A DNA stretch of 64,000 nucleotides. Source: CAKSQF01 sp964568425. GTDB lineage: Bacteria > Bacillota > Clostridia > Oscillospirales > CAG-272. Shown here in pieces: positions 40,003 through 49,655 of this stretch. The notes beneath the pieces are model-generated. The model did no database searches. It was not told where the DNA came from and saw only the letters and a program-made list of their open reading frames with translations. The translations under genes were made by a program, and so were the position numbers. The DNA lies in assembly GCA_964568425.1 (NCBI GenBank), contig CAZMPO010000001.1, forward strand, positions 62,001-126,000. The letters are read 5' to 3'. Position 1 is the first letter of the stretch. Each line of letters opens with the position of its first letter.

Positions 40003-40857
40003 ATGGCAGAAAATTACAATCAAACCCCCGAGGGTTGCACACACGACTGCTCAACATGCGGTGCGGATTGCCCCTCAAAAAATAAAGAAAGCCTGATCGA
40101 GGCGGCAAATAAAGGCTCTGATGTCAAAAAGCTCGTTGCCGTTGTCAGCGGTAAGGGCGGCGTCGGCAAATCGCTCGTCACATCCATGCTCGCCTGCCTC
40201 ACTCAAAAGAGCGGCAGACAGGCAGGTGTCCTCGATGCCGATATCACCGGTCCGTCCATCCCGAAGATCTTCGGCGCAAATTCGCAGATCTACGGCGACG
40301 ATAACGGCATGCTTCCTGTCGAGAGCAGGAGCGGCATCAAGCTCATGTCGATCAACTTCATGCTCGAGGACGAGACTACACCTATCGTGTGGCGCGGATC
40401 GCTCATCTCGGGTGCGGTCAAGCAGTTCTGGACAGATGTCGCATGGGGCAAGACAGATTGCCTTTATATCGATATGCCTCCCGGAACCGGCGATGTTCCG
40501 CTGACCGTCTTCCAGTCACTTCCCATAGATGGTATCGTCATCGTCACCTCGCCTCAGGATCTCGTGTCGATGATCGTCGCAAAGGCGGTCAATATGGCAA
40601 AGATGATGAATATCCCCGTTCTCGGTATCGTCGAAAACTATAGCTATTTCGAATGTCCCGACTGTGGTAAACGCCATAATATCTACGGCGAAAGCAAACT
40701 CGATGCGGTCGCCGCCGAATATGACCTTCCCGTCCTCGCGCGTATCCCGATCGACCCCGACCTCGCCGCCCTCTGCGATAAGGGCTGCCTCGAGGAGCTC
40801 TCCGAAAAACAAAAAGGCTACCTCGCATCCGCAGTAGATAAGATCTTCGCCGAGTGA
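40003..40857 (+). CDS. mrp: Mrp/NBP35-family Fe-S carrier ATPase
   Basis: 284 residues. An N-terminal cysteine cluster (C12, C16, C19, C23 in GCTHDCSTCGADC) resembles the NBP35 ferredoxin-like motif. The P-loop SGKGGVGKS follows near 49-57, then DADITGPSIPKIFG, YIDMPPGTGDVPLT and a C-terminal ECPDCGKRH, the CxxC that bridges a [4Fe-4S] cluster at the dimer interface. It likely carries or inserts iron-sulfur clusters into apoproteins. It follows pduL by 54 bases without a terminator and may share its transcript. A terminator follows. Confidence 0.94.
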   Translation: MAENYNQTPEGCTHDCSTCGADCPSKNKESLIEAANKGSDVKKLVAVVSGKGGVGKSLVTSMLACLTQKSGRQAGVLDADITGPSIPKIFGANSQIYGDDNGMLPVESRSGIKLMSINFMLEDETTPIVWRGSLISGAVKQFWTDVAWGKTDCLYIDMPPGTGDVPLTVFQSLPIDGIVIVTSPQDLVSMIVAKAVNMAKMMNIPVLGIVENYSYFECPDCGKRHNIYGESKLDAVAAEYDLPVLARIPIDPDLAALCDKGCLEELSEKQKGYLASAVDKIFAE

Positions 40858-40877
40858 TCGAAAAAATTAATATTATC

Positions 40878-40915
40878 AAAAAAGACTGTGTTCTCGATGA
40901 GTTCACAGTCTTTTT
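40878..40915 (+). terminator. Terminator after mrp
   Basis: AAAAAGACTGTG pairs with CACAGTCTTTTT around a 13-base loop, ending in a T-run. Confidence 0.9.
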
Positions 40916-41019
40916 GCGTTGCGAAAAGGGTGTGTATTTACGAATAACGAAAAAATGCTCCCTCGCCTGCCTTTTCGTCGCATGTTTTTAAAAAAGAATA
41001 AAGAAATTACAAAAAAGTA

Positions 41020-41048
41020 TTGACAAACGCTCGATTTAGTATTATAAC
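41020..41048 (+). promoter_or_regulatory. Promoter of the small-peptide/cohesin operon
   Basis: TTGACA (41020-41025), a 17-base spacer, TATAAC (41043-41048), about 75 bases before the small gene. Confidence 0.82.
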
Positions 41049-41127
41049 ACTAACATAAAGATCGAAAACTATAACTCTATTCGTGTTATGTTGTAATTTG
41101 ATCAATAAAAACAAGGAGGAAAAACGC

Positions 41128-41262
41128 ATGAATAATCAGAAAAAACTGTACGAATTGCCTGTTGCCACGATCGAGGAGCATGTCGGGATGATCATTCTCG
41201 AAAGCAGCTCGGATAACAAGCCCATTGACGAAGATCAAGGCGAGTGGGATCCGCAATTCTAA
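41128..41262 (+). CDS. 44-residue acidic peptide gene
   Basis: A short frame with a full AAGGAGGAAAAACGC ribosome binding site. It encodes MNNQKKLYELPVATIEE at the N-terminus, a short hydrophobic patch (VGMIILESSS) and an acidic tail (PIDEDQGEWDPQF). There is no signal peptide, and cysteines are absent. Small YELP/YEKP-type leaders with acidic tails are common unannotated genes beside surface-protein genes in Clostridia, and some resemble leader peptides, but no maturation enzyme is nearby. It is the first gene behind a consensus promoter and lies 33 bases before the cohesin protein gene, so it is co-transcribed with it. Function unknown. Confidence 0.75.
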   Translation: MNNQKKLYELPVATIEEHVGMIILESSSDNKPIDEDQGEWDPQF

Positions 41263-41295
41263 TTTACCATTTTGTTTTTAAGGAGAAAACACATC

Positions 41296-42690
41296 ATGAA
41301 AACCAAGAAAAAACTGCTTCTGTTGCTGTCTGCGGTTTTGTTGACCGCAACACTTATCACCTGTTTCGCAATTTTCTCGGGTGCGGAGACTGTTACGCCT
41401 GAAATGAAGATTACAAACTGCTCACTGTCATTTTCGGACAGTGTCTACATCAAATACGCGGTGAAAACAAACGTGGATGATCTAAAGCTCCTCGTTTGGA
41501 CCGAACCGCAAGCAGACTACACGGTCGGCACCGAAAAATATACGGTCACAGATCACTATTCGGAAAACATATCCGGTGTTTCGCATGAGATATTCGACCT
41601 CAAAGAACTCTCGGCGAGAATGATGACCGATAATGTCTACACTCGCGCGTACGCAAGCGTTGGCGGTAAGGATTACTACAGCGGCCTGAATAAATACAGC
41701 ATCTTGCAGTACGCTTACAATAAGCTCGGTAAAACCGCAACCGCATCAATAAGCGAGACCCTGAAGACATTGCTTGCCGATATGCTCACCTACGGCGCAT
41801 CGGCACAAAAGCATTTTAACTATAAGACCGCTCGCCTCGCAAGTGCCGATTGGTATCAGATCAAGCTCACAAAGGGTACGCTCGATGATGGTTTCGCCTT
41901 TGGACTCTATCTCGAGGGCGATAAAGTAACCCTCACCGCTCCCGAGACCGATGCCGATGGTAAAATATTCGAGGGCTGGTATAACTCCGCTGACACCAAA
42001 GTGGCAAGCACAAACATAGCCACCGTCACCGTCGGCACAAAGAACGAGGTCTACACCCCCAAATACACCACTCCGTCGACGCCGAGTTATACGGTAACTT
42101 TTGTTGACTATGACGGCAAAGTTCTCAAAACCGAAAATGTCGAGAGCGGCAACAATGCGACAGCTCCCGCATCACCATCAAGGGACAGCTACGACTTTGC
42201 CGGATGGGACAAGGCGTTCACGAATGTAACATCCGATCTGACCGTCACTGCAACATATGAACCGGCTGCGACTTGTCTCACCGTCAGGGCCGAAGACGCC
42301 GTTGTGAATGTTGGCGATAAAACGGTCACCGTCACGATCTCGGTAGCAAATAATCCGGGCATCGCGGCACTTAAGTTCGATGTTGAGTATGGCGATGCAC
42401 TTACTCTTTCGAGCGTTTCGTTTGGGAGCGCATTTACATCGCTTGGCGTAAATCCAGAGGCGAACCCCACAAGAGGCAAGGAAAACTCCGAAACACTGAC
42501 ATTTATCATTTGGGACGGATGCGTCGAAGCAAACGGAACATTCGCGACACTTACATTTAGTATACCCGATGGTACACCTTCCGGTACAGTCGCGAATATT
42601 AAGCTCATACCCTCTGAGGGTGATATCTACGATGAAGATTTTGTTGACGTTGATCACCTTTTCTATGACGGAACGGTAACCGTGCGTTGA
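41296..42690 (+). CDS. Exported protein with InlB-type repeats and a C-terminal cohesin
   Basis: 464 residues from the ATG behind AAGGAG; a signal peptide (KKKLLLLLSAVLLTATLITCFAIFSGAE) is present. Residues about 30-190 form an unidentified domain (MKITNCSLSFSDSVYIKYAV, MLTYGASAQKHFNY) seen in other gut Firmicutes surface proteins. Two InlB/Listeria-Bacteroides beta-repeats follow (FEGWYNSADTK; YTVTFVDYDGKVL with YDFAGWD). The last 135 residues are a cohesin-like beta-sandwich (VTVTISVANNPGIAALKFDVEYG, LTFIIWDG). Cohesins bind dockerins to build extracellular assemblies; a dockerin is in the very next protein. It carries no catalytic or anchor domain. Confidence 0.85.
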   Translation: MKTKKKLLLLLSAVLLTATLITCFAIFSGAETVTPEMKITNCSLSFSDSVYIKYAVKTNVDDLKLLVWTEPQADYTVGTEKYTVTDHYSENISGVSHEIFDLKELSARMMTDNVYTRAYASVGGKDYYSGLNKYSILQYAYNKLGKTATASISETLKTLLADMLTYGASAQKHFNYKTARLASADWYQIKLTKGTLDDGFAFGLYLEGDKVTLTAPETDADGKIFEGWYNSADTKVASTNIATVTVGTKNEVYTPKYTTPSTPSYTVTFVDYDGKVLKTENVESGNNATAPASPSRDSYDFAGWDKAFTNVTSDLTVTATYEPAATCLTVRAEDAVVNVGDKTVTVTISVANNPGIAALKFDVEYGDALTLSSVSFGSAFTSLGVNPEANPTRGKENSETLTFIIWDGCVEANGTFATLTFSIPDGTPSGTVANIKLIPSEGDIYDEDFVDVDHLFYDGTVTVR

Positions 42691-42733
42691 CTAATCGAAA
42701 ATAAAAGCAGAAACATAAAGGAGAAAAAGCATT

Positions 42734-45700
42734 ATGAGAAAAAATCTGTCCAAGATGCTTGCTCTGTTGCTCACGCTTTCGATGCTTGCGGGAATCCTTC
42801 CTGCAGGCGTACTTGCGGCAGAGAGCAAGTTGACCCTCACCGTTTCAGATCAAACCGGTCGCCCCGGCGAAATGGTAAGTGTCAAGATCGACATTGCCGA
42901 CAACCCCGGCATCACCTCGCTGAAATTCGATGTCAAGTATGACAGTATGCTCACTCTCAAGAGCGCCGAATTTGGCAGCGATTTTCAATTTTCGGGTCTG
43001 CAAACTGATGCTAACCTGACAAGAGGCTCAGAAAACTCCGAAACTGTCACGCTCATCAGCTGGGCGTCGGATATCAGCACAAACGGTACGCTTATCACGC
43101 TTACTTTTGAAATAAGCAAAAGTGCGCCCGACAATTATGTTGCCGATATCACGATCTCTTACGATGAGGAAGAGGTGTTCAATGAACAAGAAGAATCCAT
43201 CGCGCTTGACGTAAAGAGCGGAAGTGTCACCGTCTATCATGGCATCCCAGGCGATATAAACGGCGACGGCTCGGTCAATACCAAAGACGCGATCCTCTTG
43301 TTTCGTTACGTCGCCGGCAGGGATGTTAGCGTTGATACTGCTGCCATTGATGTTAACGGCGATAATAAAGTTAATACAAAAGATGCGATCGCACTCTTCA
43401 GATACGTAGCCGGTCGTGATGTGACGCTTTACAGAGGCGAAATATGCGTTCACAAGCTTATCCACAACTCGGCTAAGGCTGCAAAATGTGACGAAAATGG
43501 AAATATAGAGTTTTGGCTCTGCGAATTGTGCGGCAGAGTTTACTCTGACGCAAACTGCAAGACTCAGATCAAGCGAAGCGATACTTCGATTGAGGCAGTT
43601 GGACACTGTACGGTCATAGACGAGCCTGTGTCTCCGACATATACAAGTACGGGACTGACGCAGGGTTCGCATTGTGAAAAATGCGGCGAAATTCTGGTTG
43701 CACAGCAGACCATTCCGTCATTGACAGGAACAAATTACAGCATAACATACGATCTTTTTGGAAGTGACACCTATTTGGCAAAAGTCGGCGTTGCAAACAG
43801 CAATCCGAACACATACATTTCTGAGGTCGGCGTACTGCTCGAAGATGTTTCATCGCCCGGTTATGTCTTCAAAGGTTGGAAGACAAGCGATGGCAAGCAA
43901 GTTTCAAAAATCGACGTGAATACAGTCGGAAACATAAAGCTTTACGCACAGTGGGAGAAAGTAATATATAATGTAATATTTGATTCTCCCGATGTCCCTG
44001 TTGAAAGTGCGACATATACCGTTGACAGCGGAATAACGCTTGCCGCACCTTCTTGGTACGGATATACATTCGTTGGTTGGTCGAATGACGATGGATTTAT
44101 TGTTTCGAGGATCAAGGAAGGCACCACGGGCAATATTACGCTCCATGCAAACTGGACGTCAAACCGTAACAGAGCGACTAGCTATACATCTTATGGAGAT
44201 CCTATCATAATAGAAGACAGTAAGAGCGGGCAGTTCTTGTTCGTTTATGATATAGGCAAGATCGATAATGTCCCTCTTTATCAGATAGGTTTTATAGGTA
44301 ATCATCAGAAACTTGATATGACCGTTTCTTATGAGTATACCGATACCATAACATCCGAACAGGCTGAGCTTATCGCCAATACCGTTTCGAACGCCACGAC
44401 TCGAAGCTCGGGCTGGACATTGTCAGAGGAATGGAATCAGATTTATGCCTCTGAAGAGGAAAGTCAAGATCTGCAGACAAAGAGCGAAGAGCGAACCGAT
44501 TCGGAAGGAAATATTGTTGGCGGAAAGTACTTTGTTTCTAACAGTAGCGGCGGTTCGACCTATGTGAGCAATGAGTCAGGCGGTTCGAGTTCTTCTTCTT
44601 CGAAGGTTACAACCGACAGATCTTTTGGAATCAACTCATCGTACGACAAATCGAACGAAATGTATGTTGATGGAAAACTCAGCGTTTCAAATTCGTTCGA
44701 GGTCAGCGCAGGGGTAGGAGTTCCGATAGAAGTAGTAAAAGTGAATGCAGGTATAAAAGCCACAACCACAATGGGAGCGGAATTGTCCGCTGGAATAAGA
44801 GACTCTTCTGCGTTACATATTGACAGCTCTTATTCTGACTATGTTGGAACTGTTAATACAAGCAATTCATCATCTTACTATACCACTGTAAAGAACAACT
44901 CCAACACATGGAATTCTGATGAGAGTTACGAAAAGAGCAAAGAGGTCAGCGCAAATACCGAGATATCGGCGGCAATATCGTCACAGATATCTAAAAAAAC
45001 AAGCTATAATATCAGTGACTCACTCGGTGGGCAGAACAGCAAGACCGCATCCGTCGACGAGGAAGAACTCAAGAGCAACGAGTATCAGTCCTCGCTCAAG
45101 TATTCAACGGGAACATCGGTCACATCGACACATACAAAGAAGTATACAGTTGATGCAGAGGGATATTACAGAGTCGTTATGGCGGGTACTATCCATGTGT
45201 ACGGTGTCGTAGGATACGATGTCGCTACAGGCTCGTATTACACTTACACATTTAATGTGCTTGACGATGAAAGACATGAGTATCTCGATTACTCGAAAGA
45301 CAATGCTAACTTTAACGATTGCGAGAACGGTGTTGTTACATTCGAGATTCCCTATGAGGTAAACGAGTATATCGTTGCGGTAACTGCCAGAACGGATGGT
45401 ATTGAGGTCGACCTCGAGGGTAATATTACCGGATTTGAAGCAACTGAAGACTTTGACGGTACCGTTTTTGTGCCTCAGTATTATTCTGTCAATAACGGTG
45501 ATAATACTTACACAGCATACCTGACCAAAGCAATAGACGCAGGTGCGTTCAGAGGAAATACCGAGATCAAAACAGTCATTCTTCCGATAGGTATCACTGA
45601 AATTCCCGCAGGTGCGTTCGAGGGTTGCACAAACCTTGAAACTGTTATTGCATATGGTGTAACAAAGATCGGCAGCAATGCATTTAAGGGTTGTACCTCG

Positions 45701-47599
45701 CTTAGCACTTTCTCAATCGATAACATAGTCACATCGATCGGCGAAAACGCATTCGAGGGTTGCTCGGAAGTTGCAGCAATGGTCGCAAACTCATCTGTGG
45801 CAAATGCGGTCATCAACTCCGGAGCAAAGCGTATCACGATCGATCTGACAAAGATATCCGATTCTTTTGACAATCGAAAGATCGCCATTTCGGATTCTAC
45901 AGAGTATTTTGCAATATACGGTGGCGGAAAGAGTTTTACGCGTCTTCAGATCGAATCCGATTCAAATGAAACATTTATCAACAACATGACCCTTGTTGGT
46001 AACAACGACACGTCTCTCAAACTCGGCTCAAGCACGATTAAACTTGCTCGCGTGAGTGTTGAGAACGCTCCCGGATTCGCGCTCATCTCGACTGCCGAAA
46101 ATGTTGAAATAAAGCTTCTCGGCAATGTAAATCTTGGATCAAAGGGCACAAACACAGTAATCAGCAAAAATGTAACCTTCTCAAAACTTGATTCGAGCGT
46201 CGCGGGTCACATGAATATAAGCGGAAAATATCTTGTCTGCGGAGATCTTGTAAATGACAGCATGCTGTCTGCGGCAGGCGGAGTTGAACGTATCGATTCT
46301 GAAATGTTCAATCGTATGCTTACGTCTTGCTCTGTTACATTTAATGCAAACGGCGGCTGTGTGTCCGATTCGTCCAAGACTGTGTACTATGGTCAGAGTT
46401 ACGGAACGCTTCCGACACCCTCCCGTGACAACTACACATTCGATGGATGGTATACAGCCGCAACCGGCGGTAACTTGATTACAGCAAGCACGGTAGTTGA
46501 CTCGCTCGTTAATATTACGCTTTATGCACATTGGACTCCCAATGCATTTACCATTTACTTTGATGCAAACGGCGGTTATGTGTCTCCGCCAAACAAGAGC
46601 GTGGTATTTGAAAATGTCCTTGGAACACTTCCGACGCCAAGTAAGACAAACTATACATTCGCAGGGTGGTATACTTCTGACGGTACGGCGGTCAGCGCAT
46701 CATTTGTTCCTACCGCTGCTGCCGATATAACACTCTACGCACACTGGACTCCTAACGTATTTGTCATTTCGTTCGACGCAAACGGCGGGTATGTTTCCGA
46801 GTCAAGCAGATCTATGACATTTGGCAATAGTCTCGGAACACTTCCAATACCCACAAGAGATTTTTACAACTTCACCGGTTGGTACGATGGATCCGGCAAC
46901 CGTATGTACGCATCTACCGTTCCTACATCCGCAAACACTATTACGCTCTATGCATATTGGGAACTTAAACCCGAAAGCGGTTGGATAAGGGCATCAGACC
47001 TCCCGTCGGGAGCGCAAGTTACCGACAGAAAGTGGTCATATACGCAGGCTTACTATACTACATCGAATTCGTCCTCGCTCAGTGGATGGACACTTTACGA
47101 TATGGTTTCAGTTTGGAGTGATTATGGTTCGTGGAGTGAATGGCAAGATGCGGCAGTAAGCTCGAGTGATAGCAGGCTAGTTGAAACGCAGGAAGTGATT
47201 GCATCTGCAAATTACAAGACTGTATATCATTATTATTATTATTCCAAGGCTGAAACGAACGGCAACACAAGTTATCAGTCGACAAGCAAATATGGAAGAA
47301 ATAGATATACGGTGAGCTTTGATTCCGAGCTCTCTAAGGACGGAAGCGTAGACGGACACACGAAGTATGTGTGGAAAAATCATCACAACAGCGGATACTA
47401 TATGTATGTTTATAAAGACGATCCGTATACAACGCAAGAAGTTGTCTCATACAATTATAAAACACAGTATAGATATTGCGATCGCTATTTAATCTTCACA
47501 TACTATTTCTATAGAACAGAAAATCTCGAATCTTCGAGCTATCCGAATACCGCGAACGTCTCAAACATCGTGGAATGGGTAAAGTATAGAGAAAAGTAA
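42734..47599 (+). CDS. Giant exported cohesin-dockerin surface protein
   Basis: 1621 residues, start behind AAAGGAG. After a signal peptide (ALLLTLSMLAGILPAGVLAAE): a cohesin (about 33-168) close to that of the previous gene (VSVKIDIADNPGITSLKFDV); a type I dockerin (about 172-232) with two copies of the DxNxDGxVNTKDAI/DVNGDNKVNTKDAI calcium loop plus LFRYVAGRDV; a Cys-pair domain; two InlB-type repeats; a Ser/Thr-rich beta region (about 480-860) of known occurrence but unknown function; a BspA-like leucine-rich segment (GAFEGCTNLETV, NAFKGCTSLSTF); three InlB-type repeats (about 1198-1410); and a Tyr/Trp-rich C-terminal domain. It likely assembles with the preceding cohesin protein. The coding region is more AT-rich than its surroundings. 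Confidence 0.88.
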   Translation: MRKNLSKMLALLLTLSMLAGILPAGVLAAESKLTLTVSDQTGRPGEMVSVKIDIADNPGITSLKFDVKYDSMLTLKSAEFGSDFQFSGLQTDANLTRGSENSETVTLISWASDISTNGTLITLTFEISKSAPDNYVADITISYDEEEVFNEQEESIALDVKSGSVTVYHGIPGDINGDGSVNTKDAILLFRYVAGRDVSVDTAAIDVNGDNKVNTKDAIALFRYVAGRDVTLYRGEICVHKLIHNSAKAAKCDENGNIEFWLCELCGRVYSDANCKTQIKRSDTSIEAVGHCTVIDEPVSPTYTSTGLTQGSHCEKCGEILVAQQTIPSLTGTNYSITYDLFGSDTYLAKVGVANSNPNTYISEVGVLLEDVSSPGYVFKGWKTSDGKQVSKIDVNTVGNIKLYAQWEKVIYNVIFDSPDVPVESATYTVDSGITLAAPSWYGYTFVGWSNDDGFIVSRIKEGTTGNITLHANWTSNRNRATSYTSYGDPIIIEDSKSGQFLFVYDIGKIDNVPLYQIGFIGNHQKLDMTVSYEYTDTITSEQAELIANTVSNATTRSSGWTLSEEWNQIYASEEESQDLQTKSEERTDSEGNIVGGKYFVSNSSGGSTYVSNESGGSSSSSSKVTTDRSFGINSSYDKSNEMYVDGKLSVSNSFEVSAGVGVPIEVVKVNAGIKATTTMGAELSAGIRDSSALHIDSSYSDYVGTVNTSNSSSYYTTVKNNSNTWNSDESYEKSKEVSANTEISAAISSQISKKTSYNISDSLGGQNSKTASVDEEELKSNEYQSSLKYSTGTSVTSTHTKKYTVDAEGYYRVVMAGTIHVYGVVGYDVATGSYYTYTFNVLDDERHEYLDYSKDNANFNDCENGVVTFEIPYEVNEYIVAVTARTDGIEVDLEGNITGFEATEDFDGTVFVPQYYSVNNGDNTYTAYLTKAIDAGAFRGNTEIKTVILPIGITEIPAGAFEGCTNLETVIAYGVTKIGSNAFKGCTSLSTFSIDNIVTSIGENAFEGCSEVAAMVANSSVANAVINSGAKRITIDLTKISDSFDNRKIAISDSTEYFAIYGGGKSFTRLQIESDSNETFINNMTLVGNNDTSLKLGSSTIKLARVSVENAPGFALISTAENVEIKLLGNVNLGSKGTNTVISKNVTFSKLDSSVAGHMNISGKYLVCGDLVNDSMLSAAGGVERIDSEMFNRMLTSCSVTFNANGGCVSDSSKTVYYGQSYGTLPTPSRDNYTFDGWYTAATGGNLITASTVVDSLVNITLYAHWTPNAFTIYFDANGGYVSPPNKSVVFENVLGTLPTPSKTNYTFAGWYTSDGTAVSASFVPTAAADITLYAHWTPNVFVISFDANGGYVSESSRSMTFGNSLGTLPIPTRDFYNFTGWYDGSGNRMYASTVPTSANTITLYAYWELKPESGWIRASDLPSGAQVTDRKWSYTQAYYTTSNSSSLSGWTLYDMVSVWSDYGSWSEWQDAAVSSSDSRLVETQEVIASANYKTVYHYYYYSKAETNGNTSYQSTSKYGRNRYTVSFDSELSKDGSVDGHTKYVWKNHHNSGYYMYVYKDDPYTTQEVVSYNYKTQYRYCDRYLIFTYYFYRTENLESSSYPNTANVSNIVEWVKYREK

Positions 47600-47631
47600 G
47601 ATATACAAACTGATTTTTCTAAAAAACAGCA

Positions 47632-47702
47632 ATGAGCCGTAAAAAGCTCATCAAAAAAGGAAGACTATGTCCCCAAAAAATGGGGTGACATAGTCTTCTT
47701 TG
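47632..47702. terminator. Two stacked hairpins between convergent genes
   Basis: ATGAGC/GCTCAT is followed by a longer stem, AAGACTATGTC (47661-47671) with GACATAGTCTT (47687-47697), which also pairs CCCA/TGGG inside and ends in a T-rich stretch. They end the cohesin operon and the GH36 gene. Confidence 0.82.
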
Positions 47703-47738
47703 TTTAGCGAGATTCACAGCTTCGATTTGCTTTTTAGA

Positions 47739-49496
47739 TTATTCTTTTGTAAGCACCATCACTCCGGTGTTGGGGATCTCGATCTCTATGATACCGTGGG
47801 GGACGGTTATGTGATTGGTGGACAGGAGGGTGCCGGTGCAGGATTTGATCTCTATTTTGGCGGTGAAGGGGGTGCCTGTGTTACGGATGAGTGTCGGGGA
47901 CTGCCAGGAGGCGTTTATTACGGCGAGGGTGGATATGCCGCTCTTTATTTCGAGGTCGGATCTTGAATAGAGCACGGTGAATTGTCTGCCGTCCTTTATT
48001 GACTCGGCGGAGGTATAGTTTGCGGCGGGGTCTCTTGCTGTCAGTTTGCCCTCGATCAGGCAATCGCGCCACTCGCGCCAGAGATCCATATAAAAGGCGA
48101 GCATCTTTTTATGCGACTCGGGGAGATTTTCAATACGCACCGAGATCTGCGGAACGAGGAAGAAGCTGTTTGCGATCTGGAGTGCGGCAGACTCGACAGA
48201 GGTCTCGTTATGCCACATCAGCATATCCGAGTGCACGGCAGTTTTATCGGTGAGGAAGCGCAGGTTGATACCGTTGACCCTGTTACGCATGATATCCGCA
48301 GGGCAGTCACCCACGCGGAGCATATTGCCGAGGCGGCGCATGATCGGTCCGATATAGCTCTGTCTGAACTCGAAGAGCATATCGGGCTTCAGAGCGGTAA
48401 GTCTTGCCCTGATCTCATCAAGCAGTGTGCATACCGCATCCTGAATGGACGTATGATCCATCTGATCGCTTGGTGTCGGCGTTTCATTTTCGAGATGGTG
48501 GAAGGAATCGATAAAGTCGAGCTTGAAGCCGTCAAGCCCCCACTCTCTGACTGCGCGCTCATAGGTATCGCAAAGATAATCGCGGACATCGGGGTATCTC
48601 GGGTCGAGGACGCCGACTCCTTCCCATGAATGATGGAATTTGTCCTTGAATTTTGCGTACGCTCTTGAGTGTTCTCCGACGAATGGCACGGAATACCACA
48701 GGATGAATTTCATCCCGACCGAGTGAACGGCATCGACAAGTGCCTTCATATCGGGGATCTTTGAGGGTGTCGGCTCCCAGTCGCCGCAGAATGCGTATCC
48801 GCGGTTGTTATCATCGGTCTGCCATCCGTCATCGACGATAACGCTGTCCATACCATATTGCTTTGCAAGCTTCAGCTCGGCGACAAGATCGTCCGAGTCG
48901 AGCTTTTGGTGCATCGAATACCATGTCGAGTACATCGGCATTTTTGCCGCCTCGGGGACATCCGCTTCGGGGCAATTTTTGCGCCACTCATCCGAGATCT
49001 CTCTTGCCTTATCGTAAAAATCGACGCAGTCTCTGTCGATCTTCAGCGTGCACTCATATTCCTTGATCGGCTCGGTCATCTCGGCAAAGAGTGTGAGCGA
49101 GCATGTCAGCTCGCCGCTTTCTTCGACGACACCGATCGAAAATTCGCTCGGATTGCGGAAATCGGAGAGTGCGACCGCGAGTGTGCTTTTGCCGCGAACA
49201 TCAGTGCAGATATAGAGCGGCAGATTGGATGCCGATCTTGAACCCATGCGCAGTGCTCCCCAACTGGGTGATATGCAGTGCAGATCGCCGTAGGAGGGTG
49301 CCCAGATCGATATCGTTTCGGCAAGCGGCAGTTTCCATTTTATTTTGACGGGCTTTGGCATTTCGATACTCGGCAGTTCGATCCTGATCCCGAGGCTCGC
49401 GCGATCGCCGTCATATTTTTCGGTGGTCATTGTCAGTGCGTATTCGGTATCGCTTGTGAAGCTGATACCGCAGAGGTTAAAGTCTTTTGTCGCCAT
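47739..49496 (-). CDS. GH36-family alpha-galactosidase-like glycosidase
   Basis: 585 residues from the ATG behind AAAGGATATATC; no signal peptide, so cytoplasmic. The (beta/alpha)8 core contains MDSVIVDDGWQTD, MKFILWYSVPFVGE, GFKLDFID with the nucleophile D327, and LRVGDCPADI with the acid/base D397, all in GH36 order. An N-terminal beta-supersandwich and a small C-terminal beta domain complete the fold. It probably releases alpha-galactose (or alpha-N-acetylgalactosamine) from imported oligosaccharides. It has its own promoter and is divergent from the YccF/GH38 genes. Confidence 0.9.
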   Translation of the reverse strand: MATKDFNLCGISFTSDTEYALTMTTEKYDGDRASLGIRIELPSIEMPKPVKIKWKLPLAETISIWAPSYGDLHCISPSWGALRMGSRSASNLPLYICTDVRGKSTLAVALSDFRNPSEFSIGVVEESGELTCSLTLFAEMTEPIKEYECTLKIDRDCVDFYDKAREISDEWRKNCPEADVPEAAKMPMYSTWYSMHQKLDSDDLVAELKLAKQYGMDSVIVDDGWQTDDNNRGYAFCGDWEPTPSKIPDMKALVDAVHSVGMKFILWYSVPFVGEHSRAYAKFKDKFHHSWEGVGVLDPRYPDVRDYLCDTYERAVREWGLDGFKLDFIDSFHHLENETPTPSDQMDHTSIQDAVCTLLDEIRARLTALKPDMLFEFRQSYIGPIMRRLGNMLRVGDCPADIMRNRVNGINLRFLTDKTAVHSDMLMWHNETSVESAALQIANSFFLVPQISVRIENLPESHKKMLAFYMDLWREWRDCLIEGKLTARDPAANYTSAESIKDGRQFTVLYSRSDLEIKSGISTLAVINASWQSPTLIRNTGTPFTAKIEIKSCTGTLLSTNHITVPHGIIEIEIPNTGVMVLTKE

Positions 49497-49536
49497 GATA
49501 TATCCTTTCATCCGCGGAAGGTATTGTGATGGCTCT

Positions 49537-49565
49537 ATTATAAACGATAATGGCAAAAAAATCAA
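49537..49565 (-). promoter_or_regulatory. Promoter of the GH36 gene
   Basis: On the minus strand TTGATT (49565-49560), a 17-base spacer, TATAAT (49542-49537). Confidence 0.8.
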
Positions 49566-49585
49566 GAGTTTTTCTGAAAAATCGA

Positions 49586-49614
49586 TTGACATTGACAGAA
49601 AAATATGTTATACT
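49586..49614 (+). promoter_or_regulatory. Promoter of yccF and GH38
   Basis: TTGACA (49586-49591), a 17-base spacer, TATACT (49609-49614). A second TTGACA follows at once but leaves only 11 bases of spacer. Confidence 0.85.
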
Positions 49615-49655
49615 TTCAACAAGAAAATGTGTGATGCGAAGCGGAGATGATACTT

